A stretch of 64,000 bases of DNA from Nemertoderma westbladi (GCA_032718475.1 JAUCBJ010008735.1:1-64000); one strand, 5' to 3'; shown: positions 10,939 through 21,467, counted from the stretch's first letter. The notes: generated by a model not told the origin, from the sequence alone. Numbers and translations are program-made.

Positions 10939-11690
10939 GTGGCCAGTGAGGATGAGAGTGTCTGCAAGTCAGTATCATCTTCAGTTGAGGCTTGCAAATA
11001 CAGATCCATAGAAATTCATGAGAGGAACTTAGAGACTGATAGAGAGAAAGCGAAAAAGGAAATGAGAGAAAAAGAGAATGAGAAAGAAGAGAGGCTAAGG
11101 CATAAGAGAGAGGAATTAGTGGCGAGAAATTTAGTACGAGCGCATGAGAAAAAGGAGAGAGAGAAAGTTCAGAGAGAGCAGAGAGAGAAAGCGAAAAAGG
11201 AAATGAGAGGAAAAGAGAATGAGAAAGAAAAGAGGCTAAGGCATAAGAGAGAGGAATTAGTGGCGAGAAATTTAGCACAAGCGCATGAGAAAAAGGAGAG
11301 AGAGAAAGTTCAGAGAGAGCAGAGAGAGGAGCGCCACCGTAGGAGAGAGCGGGAGGAACAGGGAGTAAGCATGAACAGCAGGAACAGGTACGACATGAGA
11401 AACATGAGCTTGAACAGCATGAATATGAAGAAAGGAAGGAACAAGAGAGGTTAGGCATGGAGTATGAGAGAGATCAGAGGGAAATTAAAGCAAGGGAGGA
11501 AGCGGAATTAAAGAATGAGGAAGCGAGAATTTATATGATTTAAACAAAATCAAATAGATGAGAAAGAATATGAGGCAAAGAAAGCACTTATTAGGGAACA
11601 GAACGAGTTATTAGAATTAGAAGAGCAGCAATACGAGTTAGCGCATAGGAATAGAGGAGAACCAACAAGTAGAGAAATAATCACTATGAA
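10939..11690 (+). pseudogene. Lys/Glu/Arg-rich coiled-coil ORF remnant
   Basis: The frame at 10939-11454 encodes a highly charged, probably coiled-coil protein with an internal tandem duplication of 141 bp (47 codons, GCGAAAAAGG at 11050 and 11191). After a frame change near 11450-11540 the same type of sequence continues to about 11690, where it is interrupted by the TTAA-flanked element at 11698-13260. Downstream of that element, reading continues at 13260 in the compatible phase. Charged coiled-coil proteins of this kind occur in retroelement Gag and in host proteins, and I cannot tell which applies. Confidence 0.45.
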
Positions 11691-11697
11691 TACCCTA

Positions 11698-13260
11698 TTA
11701 ACCCTATTAAACCCGGGGGAGGGGTCAATATGACCCCCCCCCCGTGGTTTTTTTATTATAATTCTGAAACAAACGCAGTTGGGAATCTGAAATTTTATGA
11801 CTTTTCGTAAAAATCAATTGTCTTCCTAGTAGTGAAAACCGTTTTCAAAAATATTGGGTACTTTTCGAGTTATAGCACCATTTTTTAACCCTACTTTTGG
11901 CACTTTTTTTGAGACGTTTTTTGAAAATTACATTTCATTAAATGTGAATTGTAACATCTCTATTTTTGATTTACACCGGTTTTTTGGTGTTAGAAATTTG
12001 ATGGAATTCATATAAATTGATTTAGAAATTTCAAACTTGTTTTTTTCGGTGTGTGCCAAATTTTGGTGCCAGCACCAAATTTTGAATTATGTCAATTTTG
12101 TAAATTGATTGTTTGAAACTTGTTTTTTACGCAATTGGGGTTTTTTGGGGTTCTGGATTCGATGAAATATATACGAGTTGCACCAAGCGTATCAAACTTG
12201 TATTTTTCGGTGCTGTGTGCAAATTTTGGTGCTAGCACGAAATTTTGAAAATTCATTCGATAGATAAAATTGCTTGTGACAATTTATTTCTTGCGTTTTA
12301 GAGGTTTATGGCTGTTCTGAATTCAATGGAATAAATAATTATCGAACTAGACATGTCAAACTTGTATTTTTCGGATGTGGGTGCAAAATGTGGTGCTAGC
12401 ACCAAATTTTGAAAACAATCAAATATATCAATTGATTGTGTCACCTTGTTTCTTGCGTTATACGGGTTTGTGATGGTTCTGAATTCAATGGAATCAGTAA
12501 AAATTTCATAAGAGTTCTCAAACTGGTATTTTTCGCCAGTGGGTGAAAATTGTTGTGCCAGCACCAAATTTTGGAAAATATGCAAATTTATCAGTAGATA
12601 GTATCACCTTGTTTCTTGCGTTATACGGGTTTATGAGGGTCCTGAATCCGATGGAATCCATAAAAACAGCACTGGACATCGCAAACTTGTACTTTTTGGT
12701 GATGGGTACGAAATTTGGTGCTAGCACCAAAATTTGCCAAATTGCGCCGAAAAATACAAGTATCAATGATCTGGCATATTAGAAATGTATTCCATTAGAA
12801 TCAGCGCCCTCGAAAACCTGAAAATGTGAAATTATAGCATCGTATAAGTGAATTAAAAATTTTGTCTTCTACCTGAAAAGTGCTGGTTACTTGTTTTTTT
12901 CATTTTTTTCCTACGCAGAGAGGACTAAACGGCCATTTATAGTAATCATATCATTTTTAAATATTTTCCAATGTATTTTGCACCCCAGAAAACCTGTATT
13001 GAAAAATAATTAGCCGAAAATGTAACTTTCAAATTTTGTGAAAATTGTGCACTACTTGTAATTTTGGTGCTGCAATATAACCACCCCAGTACATTTTTTC
13101 GAAATTTTTTTTTTTCGGTCGGATCCAGACAAGTGATACCTACGTACAAACAAAAAATCAGACATTTTCGTAAATATTTGTACATTTTAGAGGGGGGGGT
13201 CAATATGACCCCCTCCCGGTATTTGTACATCATTTTATAGCCCGGTACTAATAGGGTTAA
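11698..13260. mobile_element. Non-autonomous piggyBac-like transposon
   Basis: The unit is flanked by TTAA on both sides (11698-11701 and 13257-13260). It starts CCCTATTA and ends TAATAGGG, so it has inverted termini and the TTAA target duplication that defines piggyBac elements. Inside each end is the palindrome GGGGTCAATATGACCCC (near 11720-11736 and 13197-13213). No transposase is encoded; the interior is made of diverged repeats. Taking one TTAA as the empty site joins the flanking ORF pieces in the same frame, so it inserted into the ORF described on either side. Confidence 0.88.
12030..12740. repeat. Five diverged ~160-bp units with GGTGCTAGCACC palindromes
   Basis: Landmarks resembling CAAACTTGTATTTTTCGG recur near 12031, 12193, 12356, 12517 and 12680. 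Each is followed about 30 bp later by the palindrome GGTGCTAGCACC or a one-base variant, within AAATTTTGGTGC and its complement. Units differ considerably, so the amplification is old. The repeats fill the interior of the piggyBac-like element. Confidence 0.8.
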
Positions 13261-14121
13261 TGGATAAGGTAAGTCAACCTACACAGAGAGAAATGTGTAG
13301 ACAAGAGGCGCCAGTACAACTTAGTAATAGGCCCATAAATCAACAACCCACAGTAAGCCCTAACGAGAGGGATGATGCTAAGCAACAGCCAGTGAAGCAT
13401 TCAACCATTACTTTACCTAACAGGTTTAGGTGGAAACGACAATATATTAACTGGCACAGGGAAGATTAACCCAGTTAGAACTCAGGTTGCTAATATAGGT
13501 AAGGCAACGAATATTAATGACCACACTATATTTGACCAATATAATTATATAAATCCTAGTGGTAGTAATAATAATAATATAAACAGTAGAGAAACCCAAA
13601 ATAAAAATACATGTAGTAGCGCAGTTGTCACCAGTACAGTAGGAGGGACATGGACATATGCCAACTATAGAGCAAACCCTCTAACGGTATGTACAGTAAG
13701 TTATCCTATAACTAGTACGGTGACATCTGCTGCAAAAACTGGTACATGTATTAAAACAGGAACGCATCCAAAGTACGCGCGGCAAACTATGGGAAGGCAA
13801 CCTAACCAGGATGTTGGACCATATAAGGCCAAAAATTATGCTTCGCATGGTCTGCAAGAGTGGACGATAGAACCACCAGCATTCCATGGGAGTCAAATGG
13901 GAACACCACTCCAGAAAGAAGTCGCGGCAAAACCCGGGCAGGCATATCTCACCCACTCGACGAAACATATCCCTCTGGTCACCTTTGCCAGAGGAGTTCC
14001 CTTACACATTTCTGCACTTGACAAGCCAAACAATTTTAGATTAAAAAGAAAAGGTCTAAAGAGTACGATACAGGGTAGACTAATACTGTACTACAATACA
14101 AAATGGCACCGGAATCTGTAA
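13260..14121 (+). pseudogene. Downstream part of the interrupted ORF
   Basis: Open frame 13260-13469 is Gln/Asn/Pro-rich. Near 13410 reading can pass by a one-base shift into a second frame, open from about 13410 to 14121 and Asn/Thr-rich with many Gly and Tyr. No CCHC, protease or other domain is seen. The 3' part (13944-14006) contains the second copy of the direct repeat. The MULE at 14129 inserted immediately after its stop. A degenerate Gag-like protein is my best guess, at low confidence. Confidence 0.35.
13944..14006 (+). repeat. Right copy of the direct repeat
   Basis: This is the partner of 10381-10436, with about 7 extra bases after CACTCGA and few other changes. Here it lies inside an open frame. 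Confidence 0.5.
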
Positions 14122-14128
14122 ACCATTG
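14120..14128. repeat. MULE target-site duplication, left copy (AAACCATTG)
   Basis: Nine bases AAACCATTG lie directly before the terminus GGCAGGTGCTAAAATG and are repeated exactly at 21468-21476 after the inverted terminus. Nine base pairs is the usual duplication length for Mutator-like elements. Confidence 0.9.
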
Positions 14129-14140
14129 GGCAGGTGCTAA

Positions 14141-14975
14141 AATGCACAACGAGCAACAATGACCAACAACGAGCAACAATGAGCAACAACGAGCAACAAC
14201 GAGTAACAATGAGCAACAACGAGCAACAATGAGCAACAATGAGCAACAATGAGCAACAACGAGCATCAATGAGCAACTACGAGCAACAATGAGCAACAAC
14301 GAGCAACAACGAGCAACAATGAGCAACAACGAGCAACAATGAGCAATAATAAAGTGCAACAATGAGCAACAATGACCAACAATGAGCAACAATGACCAAC
14401 AACGAGCAACAATAAGCAACAACGAGCAACAATAAGCAACAACGAGCAACAATGAGCAACAACGAGCAACAATGAGCAACAACGAGCAACAACGAGCAAC
14501 AATGAGCAACAACGAGCAACAACGAGCAATAATAAAGTACAACAATGAGCAACAACGAGCAACAATGAGCAACAACGAGCAACAATGAGCAATAATAAAG
14601 TACAACAATGAGCAACAATGACCAACAACAAGCAACAATGAACAACAATGACCAACAATGAGCAACAATGAGCAACAATGACCAACAACTAGCAACAACG
14701 AGCAACAACGAGCAACAATGAGCAATAATAAAGGGCAACAACGAGCAACAATGACCAACAATGAGCAACAACGAGCAACAATGAGCAACAATGACCAACA
14801 ACAAGCAACAATGAACAACAATGACCAACAATGAGCAACAATGAGCAACAATGACCAACAACTAGCAACAACGAGCAACAACGAGCAACAATGAGCAATA
14901 ATAAAGGGCAACAACGAGCAACAATGACCAACAATGAGCAACAACGAGCAACAATGGGCAACAACGAGCAACAAT
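14141..14975. repeat. Left arm: array of the 10-bp unit GAGCAACAAY
   Basis: About 83 units of GAGCAACAAT or GAGCAACAAC lie head to tail, with variants GACCAACAAT and GAGCAATAATAAAG. The variants define a higher-order repeat of about 173 bp (ACCAACAACT at 14681 and 14854). Because the unit is 10 bp and lacks stop codons on the minus strand, three frames stay open for hundreds of codons. These are not genes. Confidence 0.95.
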
Positions 14976-15170
14976 TATCGGACAGTGAAATTATGACGAT
15001 TAAACTAATCGATTTTTTCAAAAAATCTATTGTTTTTGAGCCAAGAGTTTTTTATTGTATATATAAAGAAACAAAAAACACAACCGGTGTCCAGCTAAAC
15101 TAATAATAAACTCTGAAACTATTGAAAACTCATTCCGAAACCTATTCAAATCCTATTCAATACTAAAAAA

Positions 15171-15659
15171 TCATTCCGGTACCGCCAGTCCTTTCATTGT
15201 GAGATAATGGAGCTGAATTTTGGTGAGGAATTGTTTGGTATCTTTATGGGTAGTAATTTTATTCATAGAGAACTGCGAATCATAGTTTGCTAAACACTGA
15301 CCAAGAAAGTGGATATATATATTGCCAGCTTTTCGGGCTGGTGTTCCATCTTTTTCAAAATAATCCCGAACACCAACAGTTTTCACAACCAGTTTGTCAG
15401 TGAGGTTTAAGTTGACACGGCATTGCTCACATCGGCTAACCTTGGCCGGACAATTTTTTGTATCCGCGCGTGACACAAGTAGGTATTGATTAGAGACACA
15501 TCTATCTGGATCAATGGCGGCAATTTCTTCGGAATCCGCTGGGTAGTTGTGATCACTTTGAACAACCTCCTCATTTACGTAGTTACCCTGTTCCAGACTG
15601 ATAATTTCCGCAGACTGATTGCTGCTACATGGAATTGGCGAGACGCGATCAATAAACAA
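15171..15659 (-). pseudogene. C-terminal segment of the MULE transposase
   Basis: A 162-codon minus-strand frame contains a pair of cysteine pairs (NCPAKVSRCEQCRVNL), then a segment reading GNIYIHFLGQCL and a conserved-looking C-terminal helical region. This matches my recollection of the end of animal MULE-type transposase proteins, where a zinc-binding stretch follows the catalytic core. It lies downstream of the catalytic pieces in the same orientation, separated by about 330 bp holding a cluster of short hairpins. Confidence 0.6.
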
Positions 15660-15724
15660 ATCAGGCTCGGGCTGGGTAGCACGTTTATTGGAGTGCTGTT
15701 TTGAAGAAACTGCACTATTGCTGT

Positions 15725-15797
15725 TGCCTATGGGGCACTAACTTGCCCCATAGGGGCAAGTTGCCCCTATGGGGGCAACTTGCCTGCCCCCATAGGT
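15725..15797. repeat. Cluster of GCCCC/GGGGC hairpins
   Basis: The stretch holds a perfect hairpin CTTGCCCC-ATA-GGGGCAAG (15742-15760), immediately followed by a second, TTGCCCC-TAT-GGGGGCAA, and two half copies. It lies in the gap between the transposase pieces and looks like a secondary amplification rather than coding sequence. Confidence 0.8.
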
Positions 15798-15987
15798 TTG
15801 TCAAACAACTCAAGAGGTGTTAGTCTAAACGAAAAGAAGGCATTAATCAAATCACTTTTCTTACCATAACCCAAGTTACACTAAACTGTTGGCTCACGAA
15901 AAAATTTCCATACCTTCCATCCAATCGATATTTACCTTGGCCGATCAAGGCTCGAATGGCCTCACTTTTGTAAGTGCTAACCCAGTC

Positions 15988-17289
15988 TCAAAAGGCCGCA
16001 GTTGCTGCAGAGACTTCTTTTGGAACATCACCGTCCTTGAAATGTTTTTTCTGAAGTTTATGGTTAAGTTCTAGGGGATTTTGGAAAAATCGGGAGGTTA
16101 GGTTGTGTTGTCTTCGCACGGAAATAATGACAGACTTTCGGAAGATTTCAGAGCGTTTTCTCTCAAACCAGCTATAGTATCCAGGAACTAAAGAATTCCA
16201 CGACCTCTCCAAGGATAGCAGTTTTGCATTGAAATCATCCACATCTTCTGAGTCAGCGAGGCCAAGTTCAAGCACAGTATTAATATGAGAACCATATGTA
16301 TCAGCTAGGATGTGTTTCATAGCAGATTCCGAAGCACCTAACTTTCGAAGTTTTACTTTATCCCGCTCCTCAAGGTGATCCAAGCAATAGAGATTAGTGC
16401 ATTCACAAAGACTGAGAAAAATCCATTCACAGTAGCTGCATCTATATCATGGCCTAATATTCTCAAACCTGAAAGTTTTGGATTAGCCACTATAAGCTCC
16501 GATACCAGTCGTCTATAAGTATCCTCTGTTTTCTTGAAATGCCAAATCTTGGACCGGGAAACTCGGTATGCTTCCCCCTTGTATTGATTAATGTATATAT
16601 AAGTTTGTATAAGAAGCATCTGTTAGGAAAAGGAAATCTGCAAGTTCAAAAGTTGTATCAACACGGAGGATTGCGTTTTCTTTGACACAAAATCGTTCAA
16701 TGTCAACTAACATTTGGTCTGTGTATAGGGCAAGCAAATACTCATTATTCAACACAGTTAAACTTCTGCAGTAGTCATGGAATTGTTTAATTAGTAACAC
16801 TAGGCGCTCAAGTTCTGATTTTATTCCTTCCACGTGGACTAATTCTCTTGGCTTTCTTATTGTTTGTTTAAGGTTATGTAACTGCTTTAGATTTCGTGGC
16901 TGAGTACTAACAGAAGACATATCTATTACATCTTCTTCACCTGTCATTGATTGGTAAGTAGATGGTGCAGATATACCAGATTTAAATGAGTGGCATGCGG
17001 TTTCAAATACCTCAGGATCTGTTCGGTAATATGAAGTAGCAGTTGGTGTCTTTGCATTTCCATGCCGTGGAAGTTCAAATTCTTCTGAGTTGTCCTTGGT
17101 ATGTTTTATCTTGGTCCGACCAAATATAAACAAACAGGTAGAATTTCTCTTCATTATTTTCAGATACCTTTCGAACTGTGGCAATGAGATTCGTAAACCC
17201 ATTGTCCTTATTTTTGCGGTCCGTTGCAGCTCATAAACCTGATTAATATCAACACCAACTTTAGAATATTTTGGCCCCTTAGATTCCAT
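15988..17289 (-). pseudogene. Decayed MULE transposase, N-terminal and catalytic region
   Basis: Three overlapping minus-strand frames (16588-17289, 16353-16619, 15988-16383) read in order as one protein. The first contains ILRVDTTFELADF, resembling the first catalytic Asp region of MULE transposases. The second contains LRILGHDIDAATVNGFF, corresponding to the usual G-T-D-x-E segment. The third begins with a degenerate form of the conserved His-containing helix and continues as a helical region. Frame changes near 16600 and 16375 and altered motif residues show that it is inactive. The protein would bind the terminal repeats and cut and paste the element. Family assignment is by motif pattern, supported independently by the 9-bp duplication. 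Confidence 0.7.
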
Positions 17290-17435
17290 TCTCTTACATT
17301 CTGTTCCTGAAGCTGAAATGCGGTGATTAACATAGAATGTACCATTGCTATTTGGTTGGCAGGACCTAATATCTTTTATTCCTGTATCTCTGTTTCCGTT
17401 TTCACTATTACGGGCATCCTCAAACGTAATAAACC

Positions 17436-18377
17436 CATAATTGTTGCTCGTTGTTGCTCATTGTTGCTCATTGTTACTCGGTGTACTTTATTATTGCTCA
17501 TTGTTGCTCGTTGTTGCTCATTGTTGCTCATTGTTGCTCGTTGTTGCTCGTTGTTGCTCGTTGTTGCTCATTGTTGCTCATTGTTGGTCATTGCTGCTCG
17601 TTGGTCATTGTTGCTCATTGTTGTACTTTATTATTGCTCATTGTTGCTCATTGTTGCTCGTTGTTGCTCATTGTTGCTCGTTGTTGCTCGTTGTTGCTCA
17701 TAGTTGCTCGTTGTTGGTCATTGTTGCTCATTGTTGTACTTTATTATTGCTCATTGTTGCTCATTGTTGTTCGTTGTTGCTCGTTGTTGCTCATTGTCGC
17801 TCACTGTTGCTCATTGTTCCTCATTGTTGGTCATTGTTGCTCATTGTTACTCGTTGTTGTACTTTATTATTGCTCATTGTTGCTCGTTGTTGCTCATTGC
17901 TGCTCATTGTTGCTCATTGTTACTCGGTGTACTTTATTATTGCTCATTGTTGCTCGTTGTTGCTCATTGTTGCTCATTGTTGCTCGTTGTTGCTCGTTGT
18001 TGCTCATTGTTGCTCATTGTTGGTCATTGCTGCTCGTTGGTCATTGTTGCTCATTGTTGTACTTTATTATTGCTCATTGTTGCTCATTGTTGCTCGTTGT
18101 TGCTCATTGTTGCTCGTTGTTGCTCGTTGTTGCTCATAGTTGCTCGTTGTTGGTCATTGTTGCTCATTGTTGTACTTTATTATTGCTCATTGTTGCTCAT
18201 TGTTGTTCGTTGTTGCTCGTTGTTGCTCATTGTCGCTCACTGTTGCTCATTGTTCCTCATTGTTGGTCATTGTTGCTCATTGTTACTCGTTGTTGTACTT
18301 TATTATTGCTCATTGTTGCTCGTTGTTGCTCATTGCTGCTCATTGTTGCTCGTTGTTGCTCGTTGTTGCTCATTGTA
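17436..18377. repeat. Right arm: inverted array of the 10-bp unit
   Basis: The units read RTTGTTGCTC, the reverse complement of the left arm. A higher-order duplication of about 436-446 bp is visible: CATAGTTGCTCG at 17699 and 18135, and TTGTTACTCGG at 17471 and 17917. The two halves are almost identical. The array resumes at 21076-21190 and 21431-21452 on the far sides of nested LINE insertions. Confidence 0.95.
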
Positions 18378-18493
18378 ACTTCATTGAAACTAATTGAAAC
18401 TCGGCCAATGCATCAATTGGCGGAGTAGGAATTCTGCTAAGCCCATTTGCACTTAAGACCCTAAACAACATCGAATCTATAAATTCCAGGGTT

Positions 18494-20716
18494 ATGATCG
18501 CAACACTTGATGGGAATCCCAAGACAACAGTTATATGTTGCTACAGTCCAACCAATGCCACAGAGCCAGAACAAGCAGTCAAGTTTTATGAAGATCTGAC
18601 TGGACTTATAAAGGACATTCCGAAACACAATGTTAAAGTCATTGCTGGTGACCTGAATGCGCAAATTGGCCCAGAAGACATCAAGGGTTACACCTATAAC
18701 ACCAGTTCTAACAGAAATGGGTACTTACTTTTAGACCTAATGGAAGAATGTGAATTGATACCAACAAACAACACATTCGAAAAGAGTAAGGGGAAGCTAT
18801 GGACCTTTCAATACCCTAATGGAACCAAAGCACAACTGGATTACATCCTTATAAACAAAAAGTGGAGAAACAGCATGATCAACTGCGAGGCATACAGCTC
18901 GTTCAACCTAATTGGTTCGGACCACAGAATTGTGACTGCAGAGATCAGACTCAGTTTGAGAGCCAGCAAACCCAGGACAAGCAAGCAAATCAACTATGAC
19001 TGGGAGAAACTCAGAACTGACAATGCAGTAAAGGATGCTTACACAGTAGAAGTTCAAAACCTCTTTGAAGCACTTCAGTCAATGGATGAAGACCAGTCCA
19101 CCGATTCAATATACCAGAATATAATAACAGCCCACAAGGAATCAGCTAAGAGGCATATCCCCCAGAAACCCAAACGAAAACAGTATGTGCCATGGCAAAA
19201 CTCTGAGGTTACTTGTAAGAGAGAAGATCTTAAGATAGCCTACAAAGTTAAAACCGAACAACCAACAACAGAAAACATTAACAAGGTTGAGAAAGCTAAG
19301 GACGATCTTAAATTGGCCTACAACATCAGCCAGGAAAAGTACATACAGGATAAAATTGAAGCAATTACAACTGCTCACATACAGCAACAATCAAGACTTA
19401 CCTGGCAAACTGTAAATGAGGTATCTGGTCGGAAAAGTTGTGCAAAGGGGCGCCTCAAAGCCGATAGTCCTGAAGAACGTGTTGGGAAGTGGAAAAATCA
19501 CTTCAGCAACTTGCTTGGGCAGCCACCAAACATCGAGGTCAGCCCTACAAGGAAAATATATGACAAGACACTACCTATAGAAACAGGGGACTTCACACCT
19601 GCCGAACTCCAGAGAAGCATTAAAAGCATGTCCAATAATAAAGCGAGTGGATTAGATGAAATCCCAGCGGAGGTATGGAAAACAGGAGTGCTAAACAGAC
19701 CATTATTGAATGTTTGCAACCGGATGTTAAAAGGGGAAAAGCCACCACCAATTTGGACTAAAGGTCAACTAAAGCCTCTCCCCAAGAAAGGAGACCTCGG
19801 TATACCAACAAACTATCGTGGGATCTGTCTGCTTGTGGTAGCTGCCAAAATATACAATAAAATGATTCTATATAGGATTAGGCCTCACATAGAGAAACTA
19901 CTGCGTAAGAGCCAAAACGGATTTCGACCAAGTAGATCAACAATAGCTCAGATACTTGCACTACGGAGACTGATTGAAGGAATTAAGTCGAAGAATCTCC
20001 CCGCAGTCATGACTTTTGTGGACTTCAAGAAGGCATTCGACTCCATCCATAGAGGTAAAATGCTTGAAATCCTAAGAGCTTATGGAATACCAGAAGTAAT
20101 TGTTGCTGGCATTGGATTGTTATATTGTGACACAGAAGCGCAGGTACTCTCACCAGATGGTGAAACTGAGTTTTTCTCAATCCTGGCTGGGGTACTGCAA
20201 GGTGACACATTAGCACCATTACTATTTGTAATTGTGCTGGATTACGCAATGAGGACAGCCACAAAGGGTGAAGACCTGGGATTCACACTTCAAGAACGCA
20301 GAAGTAGTAGATATCCGGCAACTACAGTCACAGACACCGACTTTGCGGATGACATCGCCCTGCTCTCTAATACCCTAGCAGATGCACAGCTTCTACTAAA
20401 TAAAGTGGAGAGGGCTGCTAAGGAGGTTGGATTGCATATAAATGCTACCAAGACCGAATTCATGACCTTTAATGTTGATGGAAACTTGACAACCATTGAC
20501 AATAATCAACTAAGGAAGGTTGACGACTTCCAGTACCTTGGATCATGGATAGAGAGTAGTAAAAAGGACATAGAAGTTAGGAAAGCAAAGGCTTGGGTAG
20601 CTCTATCAAAAATGGATACCATCTGGAAATCAGATCTCTCCAGGCACCTGAAGACTAGTTCTTTCGAGCCACAGTGGAAAGTGTATTTTTATACGGGGGT
20701 GAGACCTGGACACTGA
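18494..20716 (+). pseudogene. Family A ORF2: APE endonuclease and reverse transcriptase
   Basis: A 740-codon frame is open from within the AP-type endonuclease (VIAGDLNAQIG; then GSDHRIV, with the catalytic His/Asp pair) through a linker to the RT. RT motifs are clear: FRPSRSTIAQ, motif A FVDFKKAFDSIHR, motif B GVLQGDTLAPLLF and the catalytic FADDIALLS. The first methionine is not the real start; homologous coding runs back to about 18410, where the element is truncated. The frame is lost near 20650 where one base is missing relative to the 8.9-kb copy, so the last part reads in another frame (20674-20946). The enzyme would nick DNA and copy its RNA at the nick. I suspect an RTE/RTE-X-like clade. 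Confidence 0.9.
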
Positions 20717-20946
20717 CTAAATCACTTGAACAACGAATTGATGGTTGCTACACAAGACTACTAAGGGCAGCCCTAAACATCAGCTGGAGACAACACATGA
20801 CAAACGCCGAGCTTTATGGTACAATACCACCTGTATCAACCACCCTCCGTAAACGCAGATTAAGATTCAGTGGGCAGAGGTCATACCAGATCTACTTTTC
20901 TGGCAACCGACTCATGGAAAGCGTAGTCGTGGCCGACCAGCCATAA
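20674..20946 (+). pseudogene. Family A ORF2 C-terminal segment after a frameshift
   Basis: This frame continues the RT protein after the one-base deletion near 20650. It carries the usual C-terminal part, GGETWTLTKSLEQRIDGC to the RLRFSG helix. Near 20875 about 22 bases present in the 9.1-kb copy are missing, causing a second shift and premature loss of the final 50 or so codons. Confidence 0.8.
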
Positions 20947-21075
20947 CATATATAGATCAACTTGAAAGGGATACTGAACTTGGGAGAAACGAAATTGCGA
21001 CAACTATGGAGAATCGGGAAGCCTGGAAGGATCTCATTTCCACTGTCCGAGTTCGCTCGACCTAGTAGTAGTAGT

Positions 21076-21195
21076 AGTTGCTCATTGTTGCCCGTTGTTG
21101 GTCATTGTTGCTCGTTGTTGCTCATTGTTGCTCGTTGTTGCTCATTGTTGCTCGTTGTTGCTCATTGTTGCTCGTTGTTGGTCATAGGTCACTGT
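21076..21195. repeat. Right MULE arm, continuation
   Basis: About eleven more RTTGTTGCTC units lie between the two nested LINEs. The last few are degenerate, with TTGGTCATAGGTCACTG leading into the family-B fragment. Confidence 0.85.
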
Positions 21196-21430
21196 TGTTG
21201 GCCAGTGCATAATCTTGTACTTTGGCAGCCTCATGGAGTGAATAAGCATGGTGGACAGCCCATGACTTTCTTGAGACGCATCTTAAAGGACACTGGCCTT
21301 GAAGATGCGGATGATCCAGCAAATTTCATGGGTGATAGGGAGTTGTGGCGGTGCAATTTTGTCGATAAGCCGACACAGAATTCTTAAAAATGCAGCTGCA
21401 ATGCAGCATGCCGATCCTAGTAGTAGTAGT
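21196..21430 (+). mobile_element. LINE family B, extreme 3' fragment
   Basis: This 235-bp piece is nearly identical to the end of the LINE at 57885-59470 (from about 59237). It encodes the last 50 or so residues (LVLWQPHGVNKHGGQPMTF) plus the short 3' non-coding part and a TAG-repeat tail. It is inserted in the 10-bp array, which resumes directly after the tail. Confidence 0.9.
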
Positions 21431-21467
21431 TGGTCATTGTTGCTCGTTGTTCATTTTAGCACCTACC

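Larger units (their letters stand above)
18405..21075 (+). mobile_element. LINE family A, 5'-truncated, nested in the MULE arm
   Basis: The copy starts inside its APE endonuclease and runs through RT to a TAG-repeat tail at about 21062-21077. Right after the tail the 10-bp array resumes. The words next to both junctions (TTGCTCATTGT) are the same, but since they belong to the array this cannot be proved to be a target duplication. A second, shorter copy lies at 8450-9330. Confidence 0.9.
14129..21467. mobile_element. Mutator-like element (MULE) with foldback-type repeat arms
   Basis: The left end reads GGCAGGTGCTAAAATG and the right end is its inverted counterpart (CATTTTAGCACCTACC). Both run directly into arrays of the 10-bp unit GAGCAACAAY, inverted relative to each other, and both are flanked by the same 9-bp duplication. 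Between the arms lies a decayed MULE transposase on the minus strand (15171-17289). The right arm has been interrupted by a family-A LINE (18405-21075) and a family-B LINE fragment (21196-21430), which account for about 2.9 kb of the 7.3 kb. The inner arm boundaries are also inverted (CGAGCAACAATTAT at both). The layout is that of a foldback element driven by a MULE transposase. Confidence 0.88.

Noticed and set aside
10931-11458. Ser/Leu-rich minus-strand ORF
   Set aside because: It is the complement of the Lys/Glu-rich repetitive coding stretch; its open length follows from composition.
10381-14006. The 60-bp direct repeat as LTRs of a 3.6-kb element
   Set aside because: Similarity stops after about 60 bp, there is no primer site or polypurine tract, and the right copy is inside an ORF. 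Kept only as a repeat.
14036-18428. Long open frames encoding CCSLLLIVAR-type hydrophobic repeats on both arms of the MULE
   Set aside because: They are the translation of a stop-free 10-bp tandem repeat, open in all three frames of one strand. There are no real starts or non-repeat domains.
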